From Anaerolineales bacterium (GTDB lineage Bacteria > Chloroflexota > Anaerolineae > Anaerolineales > Villigracilaceae), in the NCBI GenBank assembly GCA_028689195.1, contig JAQTWR010000188.1, positions 1 through 5,942 of the forward strand: a stretch of DNA of 5,942 nt, read 5' to 3'. Of the stretch, positions 1-5,942 are shown one piece after another. Positions within the stretch are counted from its first letter, which is position 1; every line of letters starts with the position of its first letter. A program made the translations under genes and the position numbers. The notes beneath the pieces were generated by a model. The model ran no database searches and was not told the origin of the DNA. It saw only the letters and a list, made by a program, of their open reading frames with translations.

Positions 1-590
1 GATACGACGCGCGGATGCCCTTCGTGGTCATTGACCGCGCCATCGACAGCAAAGAGATTGACATGGTGTTGCTCGATAACGTCGCCGCCGCGTATGAGTT
101 GACCACGCACCTGCTGGAAAACGGCTACCGCAAACTCGCAGGACTCTTCGGCGACGCCAGCGCCACAGGTCAGGAACGCAGTCGCGGATTTCACAAGGCG
201 CTCAAAGATTATCAACTGTCGCCAGTCGCCGCGCATTTCGTCTCTCCCAAAATCAAACAAGGCTACGACGCCACCATCGCCCTGCTGGAAAGCGACAACC
301 GTCCCGACGCGATTTTCACCAGCAATAGTTTGCTCACCGCTGGCGCGTTCCAAGCGCTGCGCGATAAAAAGATTCGTATCCCTGATGAAGTTGCCATCGT
401 CGGGTTCGACGAAACCACCTGGGGAAAACTCGTTGACCCGCCTATTACCGTCATTGCCCAACCGACCGAGGAAATCGGTCGCACCGCGACGGAGTTGCTG
501 TTTCAAAGAATTCAAGAACCAACGCGCTCGCCAAAGGCGGTGATACTCAATGGAGTACTAACAGCAAAAGAGTCCAGCAGAAAAAAATAG
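1..590 (+). CDS. LacI/GalR-family transcriptional regulator, C-terminal part (5' end outside window)
   Basis: This is the effector-binding part of a LacI/GalR-type DNA-binding regulator, a family that usually represses sugar-use genes in response to a small ligand. The frame is open from the first bases (Tyr-Asp-Ala-Arg precedes the first ATG at 15), so that ATG is internal. About 195 residues remain of a usual 330-345; the helix-turn-helix and first part of the periplasmic-binding-protein fold are missing. Visible family landmarks, numbered from that ATG, are PFVVIDR (2-8), the LDNVAAAYELTTHLLENGY segment (20-38), RSRGFHKAL (55-63), PDAIFTSNS (97-105), IRIPDEVAIVGFDET (120-134), and PPITVIAQPTEEIGRTA (142-158). 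The protein ends in a basic tail. It stops before a strong terminator and converges with degV. The ligand and target operon cannot be read from this fragment. Confidence 0.9.
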   Translation, partial: YDARMPFVVIDRAIDSKEIDMVLLDNVAAAYELTTHLLENGYRKLAGLFGDASATGQERSRGFHKALKDYQLSPVAAHFVSPKIKQGYDATIALLESDNRPDAIFTSNSLLTAGAFQALRDKKIRIPDEVAIVGFDETTWGKLVDPPITVIAQPTEEIGRTATELLFQRIQEPTRSPKAVILNGVLTAKESSRKK

Positions 591-615
591 ATATAAATTT
601 TTATTCCGTCACGTT

Positions 616-654
616 AAACGAACTCCGCAAGTAAAACTTGCGGAGTTCGTTTTT
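616..654. terminator. Strong hairpin terminator between convergent lacI-type and degV genes
   Basis: A perfect 17-bp inverted repeat (616-632 with 636-652) closes on an AAA loop. The 3' arm runs into a T-run at 650-654 on the plus strand, which gives a textbook intrinsic terminator for the regulator gene ending at 590. The minus-strand reading ends in only three Ts followed by AA, so termination of the convergent degV gene (stop at 680) is plausible but weaker. The stem is GC-rich in the middle and flanked by AAAC/GTTT. Confidence 0.88.
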
Positions 655-679
655 ATAACTTCAACAACAAACAGGGATT

Positions 680-1516
680 CTATTTCCGTATCGCCGCAAA
701 GCCAACGCCGTTGGGACCCAGGTGCGTCCCTATTACCGCAGTGACGTTTATCATCAAAATATCGCGCGGCATGGATTTATGCGCGCGCTCCATGACGGCG
801 TCCAGCAATTTTTTTGCGCGCGGCGCGGCGTTGGTATGCAAAACGGCAAGCCGCTCCAGTTCCCCCTGTTTGAGCAAAAAGTCAAATACGCGGTCGTCGG
901 CTTGATTTGTAACGCGGACCGCGCCAATCGGTTTGACTTCGCCGTCTATTAATTCGATCATCGGCTTGATGGACAGTATCCCGCCGAGCGCGGCAATCAC
1001 TTTGGGAACGCGCCCGCTGCGTTTGAGGTACTCCATCGTATCCAGCGCGGCGGTGACTTGCAATCTTTTGCGCGTGGATTCGATTGCGTCCAAAACGTCT
1101 TTCAATCCCAAGTCCGCGCATTCAGCGGCGGCGATAACTTGAAAGCCAAGCCCCAGCGAGAGCGATCCGCTATCTATGCAGGCGACTTTATTCGGAAATT
1201 CCTGCGCCGCCTGACGCGCCACATTGACGGTAGTCGTCAATTGCGCCGCAGCGTGAATCGAAACGATATGATCGCAGCCTTGCGAAAGGAGGCGTTCGTA
1301 AACTTTTGCAAAATCTCCGATGGATGGCGCGGCGGTAGTGGGCGGCGTTTGCATCGAAGGCAGGCGCGTATAGAATTCTTCGCGGGAGATTCCTGTTCCG
1401 TCCGTGTATTCCTTCCCTTCGATAACAAGAATAGTTGGGATGACGCTTATCTCGTGTTGTTCTACAAGATAAGCGGGGATGTCTGAAGTTGAGTCTGTAA
1501 CGACGCCGATTTTCAT
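680..1516 (-). CDS. DegV family protein (predicted fatty-acid-binding, FakB-like)
   Basis: At 278 residues it has the normal family length. DegV proteins bind a fatty acid; in Firmicutes, FakB members present it to the kinase FakA for acyl-phosphate formation. Landmarks are VTDSTSDIP (6-14), TTAAPSIGDF (60-69), DSGSLSLGLG (115-124), the TMEYLKRSGRV segment (160-170), LSIKPMIELIDGEV (181-194) and GTHLGPNGVGFA (263-274, with His265). The usual ISSxLSGT ligand loop reads AAAQLTTT at 89-96, so the family serines are absent. The ATG at 1516 has a GAAGG-type ribosome site 6 nt upstream (about 1523-1527) and a clear -10 further up. No fakA is visible, so the fatty acid role is taken from the family. 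It is divergent from the pstB paralogue and has no obvious link to phosphate. Confidence 0.9.
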   Translation of the reverse strand: MKIGVVTDSTSDIPAYLVEQHEISVIPTILVIEGKEYTDGTGISREEFYTRLPSMQTPPTTAAPSIGDFAKVYERLLSQGCDHIVSIHAAAQLTTTVNVARQAAQEFPNKVACIDSGSLSLGLGFQVIAAAECADLGLKDVLDAIESTRKRLQVTAALDTMEYLKRSGRVPKVIAALGGILSIKPMIELIDGEVKPIGAVRVTNQADDRVFDFLLKQGELERLAVLHTNAAPRAKKLLDAVMERAHKSMPRDILMINVTAVIGTHLGPNGVGFAAIRK

Positions 1517-1531
1517 GATTTACCTTCAATT

Positions 1532-1561
1532 TTTTTTTGCCATTATAGCATGGCAAAAAAA
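1532..1561. repeat. 12-bp-arm palindrome over the degV promoter, candidate operator
   Basis: Arms TTTTTTTGCCAT (1532-1543) and ATGGCAAAAAAA (1550-1561) are perfect inverted repeats around the 6-bp spacer TATAGC. The degV -10 hexamer (1542-1547) straddles the left arm end and the spacer. Each strand of the hairpin ends in A, not T, so it does not look like an intrinsic terminator. Its position fits a repressor site that would block RNA polymerase at degV. The binding protein is unknown, and the outer seven positions are simple A/T tracts, so the informative core is only GCCAT-N6-ATGGC. Confidence 0.5.
1542..1550 (-). promoter_or_regulatory. Extended -10 promoter element of degV
   Basis: Read on the minus strand the sequence is TGCTATAAT, a perfect extended -10 (TGn plus TATAAT). 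A transcript starting about 7 nt downstream would have a leader of roughly 18-20 nt containing the GAAGG ribosome site before the degV ATG at 1516. No convincing -35 is seen, as is common with extended -10 promoters. The element lies inside the loop and right arm of the palindrome at 1532-1561. Confidence 0.65.
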
Positions 1562-1575
1562 TAGATTTTTTGCAT

Positions 1576-1588
1576 TTTTCTGAGAAAA
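1576..1588. repeat. 13-bp palindrome in the degV / pstB-paralogue divergent gap
   Basis: TTTTCT-G-AGAAAA is a perfect palindrome with 6-bp arms and a single central base. It lies about 60 bp upstream of the predicted transcription start of the pstB paralogue, a place where activators often bind, and upstream of the degV promoter as well. It is low in complexity and could arise by chance in this AT-rich gap. Confidence 0.25.
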
Positions 1589-1626
1589 CTCATTCCTCAT
1601 AAATTCAACCCGCATCCCTATTCTTT

Positions 1627-1634
1627 GATAAAAT
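1627..1634 (+). promoter_or_regulatory. Extended -10 of the pstB paralogue, probably giving a leaderless mRNA
   Basis: TGATAAAAT spans about 1626-1634 with TG at 1626-1627 and the hexamer TAAAAT at 1629-1634. Only seven bases separate the hexamer from the ATG at 1642, so transcription would begin at or next to the start codon. The intervening CCCCTCT has no Shine-Dalgarno character, which agrees with a leaderless transcript. No good -35 is present 17 bp upstream. Confidence 0.45.
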
Positions 1635-1641
1635 CCCCTCT

Positions 1642-2397
1642 ATGACCACATCCGCTTTTTCCGTCCAGCAATTGAGTTTTTTCTACAACGCCACAAAAAA
1701 AGCGTTGTCGAATATCAACCTTGAGATTCAGCCCCAGAAAGTAACCGCGCTGATCGGTCCTTCGGGCTGCGGCAAATCCACATTTCTGCGCTGCTTGAAT
1801 CGCATGAACGATACGATTGCGGGGACGCGCGTGGAGGGGAAGATTCTGCTCAAAGGCGAGGATATTTACGGAGAGGATATGGATGTGGCAAATTTACGCC
1901 AGCGCGTGGGCATGGTGTTTCAAAAGCCGAACCCGTTTCCGCAATCCATTTACGACAACGTGGCGTTTGGTCCGCGCGTAATAGGGATGGACGTGAAGAT
2001 GGATGAGGTCGTGGAGAAAAGTTTGACCGCCGTCGCGCTGTGGGATGAAGTGAAGGACAACTTGAAGTCAGACGCGCTAGGGCTGTCGCTTGCCCAACAA
2101 CAAAGGTTATGCATTGCGCGCGTCGTGGCGGTTCAGCCCGAAGTCATCCTCATGGACGAGTCCACATCTGCGCTCGATCCCATAGCCACCCTGCGCGTCG
2201 AAGAATTGATCGCGGATTTGAAAAAAGATTATACAATCGTCATCGTCACCCATAACATGCAGCAAGCCGCTCGCGTTTCGGATTACACGGGGCTGTTCTG
2301 GCTTGGCGAACTGGTCGAGTTCGCGCCGACGACGCAAATGTTTACGCGACCGAAGCAGGAATTAACCGAAGCGTACATTACAGGCAGAATGGGATAA
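1642..2397 (+). CDS. PstB-like phosphate ABC transporter ATPase paralogue with degenerate signature motif
   Basis: This 251-residue protein matches the length and layout of PstB, the cytoplasmic ATPase of the phosphate importer. Walker A is GPSGCGKST (39-47), the Q-loop is VFQKPNPFP (92-100, Q94), Walker B is VILMDE (168-173), the D-loop is SALDP (176-180), and the switch histidine is H204 in [13 protein letters not shown]. The family tail [10 protein letters not shown] is intact. The signature, normally LSGGQ, reads LSLAQ at 148-152 and is followed by the normal QQRLCIAR. The residue after the catalytic glutamate is Ser174 where PstB has Pro. The gene stands alone, divergent from degV and convergent with the pst operon. 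Loss of the signature glycines should impair one ATP site per copy in a dimer. It may pair with the canonical PstB at 3276-4055, act in regulation, or be decaying; the frame shows no other damage. Confidence 0.9.
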   Translation: MTTSAFSVQQLSFFYNATKKALSNINLEIQPQKVTALIGPSGCGKSTFLRCLNRMNDTIAGTRVEGKILLKGEDIYGEDMDVANLRQRVGMVFQKPNPFPQSIYDNVAFGPRVIGMDVKMDEVVEKSLTAVALWDEVKDNLKSDALGLSLAQQQRLCIARVVAVQPEVILMDESTSALDPIATLRVEELIADLKKDYTIVIVTHNMQQAARVSDYTGLFWLGELVEFAPTTQMFTRPKQELTEAYITGRMG

Positions 2398-2405
2398 ATA
2401 CGCAA

Positions 2406-2440
2406 AAAAAAGCGGTTATCGTTTTGATAATCGCTTTTTT
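2406..2440. terminator. Bidirectional terminator between the pstB paralogue and phoU
   Basis: A 15-bp stem (2406-2420 with 2426-2440, one G-T wobble) encloses the loop GTTTT. The plus strand ends in six Ts, and the minus strand ends in eight Ts (complement of the A-run at 2404-2411). It can therefore end transcription of the ATPase gene (stop at 2397) and of the pst-phoU operon (stop at 2461). Confidence 0.88.
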
Positions 2441-2460
2441 CATTAAGAGAGCGTCGCGGC

Positions 2461-3153
2461 TTACGAATTCTTCTGCCCCTTCCAAAATTCCTCATCGCTG
2501 TTTTTTATTTCGACCATTTCGCCCGTTGCAATAAATACGGTGCGCTCGCAAATATTCGTCACGCGGTCGGCGACGCGCTCAAGGTTGTGCGCCACCCATA
2601 ACAACCAGTTCGCGCGCTCGATGGTCTTGGGGTCTTGAATCACAAACAGCATCAACTCGCGGTAAATTTGATTGTAGAGCGCGTCCACTTCGTCGTCTTC
2701 GACGGGGATTGACTTTGCCGCTTCCACATCTTCATTGACGAAGGCGGTCAGGGCGCGGTGGAGCATATCTGCGCCAATCTGCGCCATGCGCGGAATATCA
2801 ATCAGCGGCTTGAGCAGGGTCTCTTCGCCCATGCGGATGTTGATATTTGCGATGCCTTTTGCGTAATCGCCCATGCGCTCGAGTTCGGAAATAATTTCCA
2901 TCGTCGAAGCCAGCAGGCGCAGGTCGTGCGCCATCGGCTGCTGCGTGGCGATCAAAATCATCAACTGGTTTTCGATTTCGAAGCGTTTCTTATTGACTTC
3001 TCTGTCGTCGGCAATCAATTTTTCAGAAGCCTTAATATCGCGCTTTTTCAGCGCTTCCACCGAGCCGATGATGGCATGTTCCACCATGCTGCCCAGTAGA
3101 AGCACGTCGTCTTTTACCTGTTGAATTTCATGCTCAAACGTTTTTCGTATCAT
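2461..3153 (-). CDS. phoU: Phosphate signalling protein PhoU
   Basis: PhoU is a cytoplasmic helical protein that links PstSCAB activity to the phosphate sensor kinase and restrains the Pho response when phosphate is ample. From ATG 3153 it has 230 residues and consists of two PhoU repeats. The metal-binding ExxxD signatures are ELERMGDYAKGIA (90-102) and NLERVADRVTNICE (190-203). A longer frame reaches a GTG at 3192, but MIRKTFEHEIQQVKDDV is the normal family N-terminus and AGAGG lies 4 nt before the ATG. A weak -10-like CATAAT at 3197-3202 (minus strand) would also start RNA after that GTG. It is last in the operon, and 122 nt separate its ATG from the pstB stop, so a separate minor promoter is possible but unproven. 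No other feature is seen in that gap. Confidence 0.94.
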   Translation of the reverse strand: MIRKTFEHEIQQVKDDVLLLGSMVEHAIIGSVEALKKRDIKASEKLIADDREVNKKRFEIENQLMILIATQQPMAHDLRLLASTMEIISELERMGDYAKGIANINIRMGEETLLKPLIDIPRMAQIGADMLHRALTAFVNEDVEAAKSIPVEDDEVDALYNQIYRELMLFVIQDPKTIERANWLLWVAHNLERVADRVTNICERTVFIATGEMVEIKNSDEEFWKGQKNS

Positions 3154-3157
3154 AAAA

Positions 3158-3162
3158 CCTCT
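3158..3162 (-). promoter_or_regulatory. phoU ribosome binding site that favours the ATG at 3153
   Basis: Read on the minus strand, AGAGG lies 4 nt before the ATG at 3153. The alternative GTG at 3192 has no purine-rich site ahead of it. The spacing is slightly short but usable. Confidence 0.55.
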
Positions 3163-3275
3163 TTTATGCGCCGCGAGATTTATCTCGCTCACGATAATTA
3201 TGCGAGACGTTTCGCGCGCCGCGCCATAGATTTAATTATTTTACTACCAACGAAACTATTCTGGCGCAATGCCAA

Positions 3276-4055
3276 CTATCCAAACCTGCCCGTCACATAG
3301 TCCTCCGTCCGCCTATCCTTCGGGCGAGTGAAGATTTTCTTCGTGTCATCAAACTCGATCACGCCGCCGGAGCGTTTATCGTCAATCATCATCATGACAG
3401 TATAGTCCGAAACACGCGCTGCCTGCTGCATGTTGTGGGTGACGATGATAATTGTGTAATTCTTTTTCAGCTCCTGCATAAGTTCTTCAATACGCAGCGT
3501 GGAGATGGGATCGAGGGCGGAAGCGGGTTCATCCATCAGGATAATATCTGGCTGGATAGCAATTGTCCGCGCAATGCACAAGCGCTGCTGCTGCCCGCCG
3601 GAGAGTTCGTAAGCGCTCTTCTTGAGTTTATCTTTCACCTCATCCCAAAGCGCCGCGCCGCGCAGAGATTGCTCGACGAGTTCATCCATATTCCCTTTGA
3701 AGCCGTTGATCTTCGCACCCCATGAAACATTTTCATAGATGGATTTTGGGAATGGATTTGGCTTTTGAAAGACCATGCCAATTTTACGGCGCACCTGCAC
3801 GGGGTCAACATTTTTGTCGTACAGATTTCGTCCGTGCAAAAGAATTTCACCCGTGACGTAACTGCTCGGCACAAAATCATTCATGCGGTTGAATGATCTC
3901 AATAACGTGGATTTGCCACAGCCGGAAGGCCCGATGATAGCAGTAATCTTCCGCTTTTCAATTTTGATGTTCACTTCACTGACGGCGGCATAAGCGCCGT
4001 AAAAGATGAAAAGATTTTTCGTTTCGATAGCGTATTCTGATTGATTATTTGGCAT
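3276..4055 (-). CDS. pstB: Phosphate import ATP-binding protein PstB (canonical copy)
   Basis: PstB hydrolyses ATP on the cytoplasmic face of the PstCA channel to drive phosphate uptake. From ATG 4055 it has 259 residues. Walker A is GPSGCGKST (42-50), Q-loop Q97 lies in VFQKPNPFP, the signature LSGGQ is at 151-155, Walker B IILMDE at 171-176, D-loop SALDP at 179-183, and the switch is His207. All catalytic motifs are intact, unlike the paralogue at 1642. The segment after VSDYT reads [16 protein letters not shown] in place of the usual FxYLGELIEF, a change that adds a few residues. The longest frame begins with TTG at 4085, but the ATG at 4055 has GGAAG 5 nt upstream and gives normal length. 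It lies between pstA (68-nt gap) and phoU in the operon. Confidence 0.96.
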   Translation of the reverse strand: MPNNQSEYAIETKNLFIFYGAYAAVSEVNIKIEKRKITAIIGPSGCGKSTLLRSFNRMNDFVPSSYVTGEILLHGRNLYDKNVDPVQVRRKIGMVFQKPNPFPKSIYENVSWGAKINGFKGNMDELVEQSLRGAALWDEVKDKLKKSAYELSGGQQQRLCIARTIAIQPDIILMDEPASALDPISTLRIEELMQELKKNYTIIIVTHNMQQAARVSDYTVMMMIDDKRSGGVIEFDDTKKIFTRPKDRRTEDYVTGRFG

Positions 4056-4060
4056 GTTTA

Positions 4061-4065
4061 CTTCC
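4061..4065 (-). promoter_or_regulatory. pstB ribosome binding site that fixes the start at 4055
   Basis: Minus-strand GGAAG stands 5 nt before the ATG at 4055. Upstream in-frame candidates (ATG at 4067, TTG at 4085) have no comparable site and would add residues not usual in PstB. Confidence 0.65.
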
Positions 4066-4073
4066 ATTGTGTT

Positions 4074-4120
4074 GACGACAGACAATTGACAATATCGTCT
4101 ACGGTCTATCGTCCATTGTC
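4074..4120. repeat. Degenerate heptamer repeat with dyad symmetry in the pstA-pstB gap
   Basis: Plus-strand heptamers GACGACA, GACAATT and GACAATA run from 4074 to 4094. From 4093 to 4120 the minus strand carries GACGATA, GACCGTA, GACGATA and GACAATG in register. Both halves share a GACnAtA-like 7-bp unit in opposite orientation, so the RNA could fold into an imperfect hairpin, with GACAAT (4081-4086) able to pair with ATTGTC (4115-4120). It fills most of the 68-nt gap. It resembles in kind the short heptanucleotide repeats known between genes in cyanobacteria, and could also act in mRNA processing or stability. Confidence 0.55.
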
Positions 4121-4123
4121 GAA

Positions 4124-5353
4124 TTAATATTTTCTCTGAAGGCGGTTACGCAGCAATACGGCAGTTGCATTCAATGTCAGCAGCAAAATTAACAGAGCAA
4201 GGATCGCGCCCGCGGCGATGGCGTGAAACTCGGGCTGCGCGCGCGTTGTCCACTGATAGATTTGAATCGGCAGCGCGGTGAATTTTGAAAAAGGGCTGGA
4301 TGGGTCAACGCTGATAAATGTGGATGCGCCGACGATAATCAACGGCGCGGTTTCACCCAGCGCGCGCGAAAGCGCGAGAATGCTGCCCGTCAGAATCCCC
4401 GCGATGGAATTCGGCAGAACAAAATGCCAGATCGTCTGCCATTTTGTCGCGCCGACTCCATACGCGGCTTGACGCAGCGAATCAGGCACGGCTTTGATCG
4501 CCTCTTGCGCGTTGATAATAATCAGCGGCAGCGTCAATACGCCCATCGTCAACCCCGCGGAGAGGATCGTGCGTCCGTTTGAATCGGTTACGCCGAATAA
4601 CACGCCGCTGGTGAACGTCTCCAGCGCGCGGACAAAAATCGCCAATCCCAACATACCGTAAACAATACTCGGCACGCCCGCAAGGTTATTGATGTTGGTT
4701 TGAATAATTTTCGTCAGCCAGTTTTTCGGCGCGTACTCCTGTAAATAAATTGCCGCGCCAGCGCCAATTGGCAGCGCAAAAAGCAGCGCGATGCCCACCA
4801 GCCATAACGAACCCAATATAGCCGTGCGGACTCCTGCAAACCCCGCTTTGGATGACATGGGCGAAGATAAAAATTGCGGCGTGAGCCACGAGCGAAATTC
4901 CAATTTTGCTTTGGGATATTTCTGCGCGGCTTCGGCTTTGATCTCCGCGCTGTGAAAAATCGAATCGGTCAACGACCAGATTTGTTTAATATCGAGTTGC
5001 ACAAGCCGCTCAAGAAAGAGGGAATATAAATCTGCGCGCGAACGGTTGAGCATAGGTTGTTCGTTATCCAATTTTTTATACGCGCCCGCTGAAAGATTTG
5101 ATTTAAGAACGACGAGCAATTCTTCTTTTGATAAATTCTCAACGGGCGTGGAGGTGAAAGTCGCGGGGTCTTTTTTATATTCAAATGCGACATAACCAAA
5201 CGCGCCGTCCATGACGTTGTAGATCAAAGCAGTCAAACTGATTAGCGAGACCAACAGCGCGAAAATAAAAATTCCCTGCCAGATATTGGCGACGCGATAA
5301 CGGGTCTTCAACGCCGCGCGGAAGGATTCATTTTGGGGATAGTGATTGTTCAT
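4124..5353 (-). CDS. pstA: Phosphate ABC transporter permease PstA with long extracytoplasmic insertion
   Basis: PstA is one of two membrane subunits of the phosphate importer. From ATG 5353 it has 409 residues, against about 280-300 usual. Predicted segments by eye are TM1 at about 26-46, then roughly 120 mostly polar residues (50-170), then TMs at about 178-206, 225-245, 262-283, 316-345 and 375-402. The ATPase-docking EAA loop is at 284-313 ([20 protein letters not shown] onward), and the [15 protein letters not shown] and [10 protein letters not shown] family motifs are present. The longest frame starts at ATG 5386 inside pstC. The ATG at 5353 is preferred, since it overlaps the pstC stop as ATGA and has GGGAG 8 nt upstream, which implies translational coupling. 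It is followed by pstB after 68 nt. Confidence 0.94.
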   Translation of the reverse strand: MNNHYPQNESFRAALKTRYRVANIWQGIFIFALLVSLISLTALIYNVMDGAFGYVAFEYKKDPATFTSTPVENLSKEELLVVLKSNLSAGAYKKLDNEQPMLNRSRADLYSLFLERLVQLDIKQIWSLTDSIFHSAEIKAEAAQKYPKAKLEFRSWLTPQFLSSPMSSKAGFAGVRTAILGSLWLVGIALLFALPIGAGAAIYLQEYAPKNWLTKIIQTNINNLAGVPSIVYGMLGLAIFVRALETFTSGVLFGVTDSNGRTILSAGLTMGVLTLPLIIINAQEAIKAVPDSLRQAAYGVGATKWQTIWHFVLPNSIAGILTGSILALSRALGETAPLIIVGASTFISVDPSSPFSKFTALPIQIYQWTTRAQPEFHAIAAGAILALLILLLTLNATAVLLRNRLQRKY

Positions 5354-5942
5354 TCGTAACGCTCCCTGAAGCGATTCACGACCCATTGGCTGACGAGATT
5401 CAAGATCAGCGTTACCAAAAATAACATAAGCGCAATTGCAAAAAGTGAGTTGTAATCAATCGAGTTGTAGGATAGATCACCGCCGCTGATGCGCGCAATG
5501 TGACCGGTCATGGTTTCGGCGGCTTCAAATGGATTGAATGTAAAGTTGGGACCCGATCCCGCAGCGATGGCAACGATCATCGTCTCGCCAACTGCGCGGG
5601 AAATACCGATGATGAACGCCGCGCCGATTCCTGATAATGCGGCGGGTAAAACGATTTGCGCGCTGGTCTCGAATTTGGTTGCGCCCATCGCGTATGCGGC
5701 TTCGCGCAAAGCGCGCGGCGCGGCGCTGAGCGCGTCTTCGCTCATAGAGGAGATCAGCGGCAGAATCATAATTCCCATGACGATTCCAGCCGAAGCCATG
5801 TTGTAGACCTGTACGGTTTGGTCGCCAAATATTTTTTGCAAAAGCGGGGTCACGAACAGCAGCGCAAAATAACCGTAGACCACGGTTGGAATTCCCGCGA
5901 GAATTTCGAGGACAGGTTTCAATATTGCGCGGGAGCGCGGAG
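5350..5942 (-). CDS. pstC: Phosphate ABC transporter permease PstC, C-terminal part (5' end outside window)
   Basis: PstC pairs with PstA to form the phosphate channel in the cytoplasmic membrane. The frame is open to the window edge and reads PRSRAIL before [18 protein letters not shown], so the apparent TTG start at 5922 is internal. About 196 residues of roughly 300 are present. The family motif [18 protein letters not shown], the EAA docking loop ([20 protein letters not shown] onward through the LP of IVLP), the [10 protein letters not shown] segment, and a final membrane helix ([18 protein letters not shown]) ending in a basic tail are seen. Its TGA overlaps the pstA ATG by four bases. 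The N-terminus and, by the usual gene order, pstS should lie to the right of this window. Confidence 0.95.
   Translation of the reverse strand, partial: PRSRAILKPVLEILAGIPTVVYGYFALLFVTPLLQKIFGDQTVQVYNMASAGIVMGIMILPLISSMSEDALSAAPRALREAAYAMGATKFETSAQIVLPAALSGIGAAFIIGISRAVGETMIVAIAAGSGPNFTFNPFEAAETMTGHIARISGGDLSYNSIDYNSLFAIALMLFLVTLILNLVSQWVVNRFRERYE
5362..5366 (-). promoter_or_regulatory. pstA ribosome binding site inside the 3' end of pstC
   Basis: Minus-strand GGGAG lies 8 nt ahead of the pstA ATG at 5353, within the last codons of pstC. Together with the ATGA stop/start overlap at 5350-5353 it fixes the pstA start and points to coupled translation of the two permease subunits. Confidence 0.75.

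Noticed and set aside
1058..1486. Open frame of 142 residues on the plus strand opposite degV
   Set aside because: It lies wholly within the strongly supported degV gene, has no recognisable domain or ribosome site, and its composition looks like an antisense reading of GC-rich codons.
1188..1556. Minus-strand open frame of 122 residues overlapping the degV start
   Set aside because: It is a shifted frame of degV rich in Arg and Cys with no family features; the degV frame has the motifs and the ribosome site.
1589..1600. CTCAT direct repeats spaced by 7 bp, considered as a Pho-box-like site upstream of the pstB paralogue
   Set aside because: Only two short units are present, they do not match known Pho-box consensus well, and the spacing to the -10 is not decisive.
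1642..2397. The paralogue as a pseudogene
   Set aside because: The frame is full-length, ends with the normal family tail, and keeps all nucleotide-binding motifs except the signature and the Pro after Walker B, so decay is not shown by the sequence.
2283..2495. Minus-strand open frame of 70 residues spanning the shared terminator
   Set aside because: It crosses a clear bidirectional hairpin and overlaps the ends of two real genes; the protein has no recognisable features.
2758..3124. Plus-strand open frames of 113 and 83 residues
   Set aside because: They are antisense readings of phoU with no support from motifs or start signals.
4093..4120. Heptamer array as a CRISPR remnant
   Set aside because: Units are 7 bp, directly adjacent without spacers, and reverse orientation midway, none of which fits a CRISPR array.

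Overview
This is a bacterial chromosomal window of moderate GC (estimated by eye, with many GCGC-rich stretches). Its main content is the 3' part of a high-affinity phosphate uptake (pst) operon on the minus strand. Protein character (a DegV, a LacI-type regulator, a PstB with an unusual C-terminal strand, a long PstA) and the intergenic style suggest Chloroflexota, perhaps Anaerolineae. That assignment rests on recall and was not tested by alignment.

Layout. At 1-590 (+) lies the C-terminal part of a LacI/GalR-family transcriptional regulator, cut by the window edge. A strong 17-bp hairpin terminator follows at 616-654, shared with the convergent degV-family gene (680-1516, -). A divergent regulatory gap at 1517-1641 separates degV from a second, stand-alone pstB-like ATPase gene (1642-2397, +). 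The gap holds a good extended -10 for degV embedded in a 12-bp-arm palindrome, a 13-bp palindrome, and an extended -10 placed so close to the ATPase start that its mRNA is probably leaderless. The ATPase gene converges on the pst operon across a bidirectional terminator (2406-2440). The operon runs leftward as pstC (partial, 5350-5942) > pstA (4124-5353) > pstB (3276-4055) > phoU (2461-3153). pstC and pstA overlap by ATGA. A 68-nt gap between pstA and pstB holds a degenerate heptamer repeat with dyad symmetry. I moved the starts of pstA, pstB and phoU inward from the longest open frames on Shine-Dalgarno and family-length grounds.

How the genes work together. PstC and PstA form the inner-membrane channel, PstB dimers power it, and PhoU reports transporter state to the phosphate-sensing kinase. 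The phosphate-binding protein PstS and the N-terminus of PstC should lie just beyond the right edge. The most notable item is the orphan PstB paralogue. It keeps Walker A, Q-loop, Walker B glutamate, D-loop and H-loop, but its ABC signature is LSLAQ instead of LSGGQ. It may be a partner subunit with a degenerate site, a regulator, or a protein losing function. Nothing here amounts to a clearly new system. The second PstB, the altered DegV ligand motif, the long PstA loop and the intergenic repeats are the items worth following.
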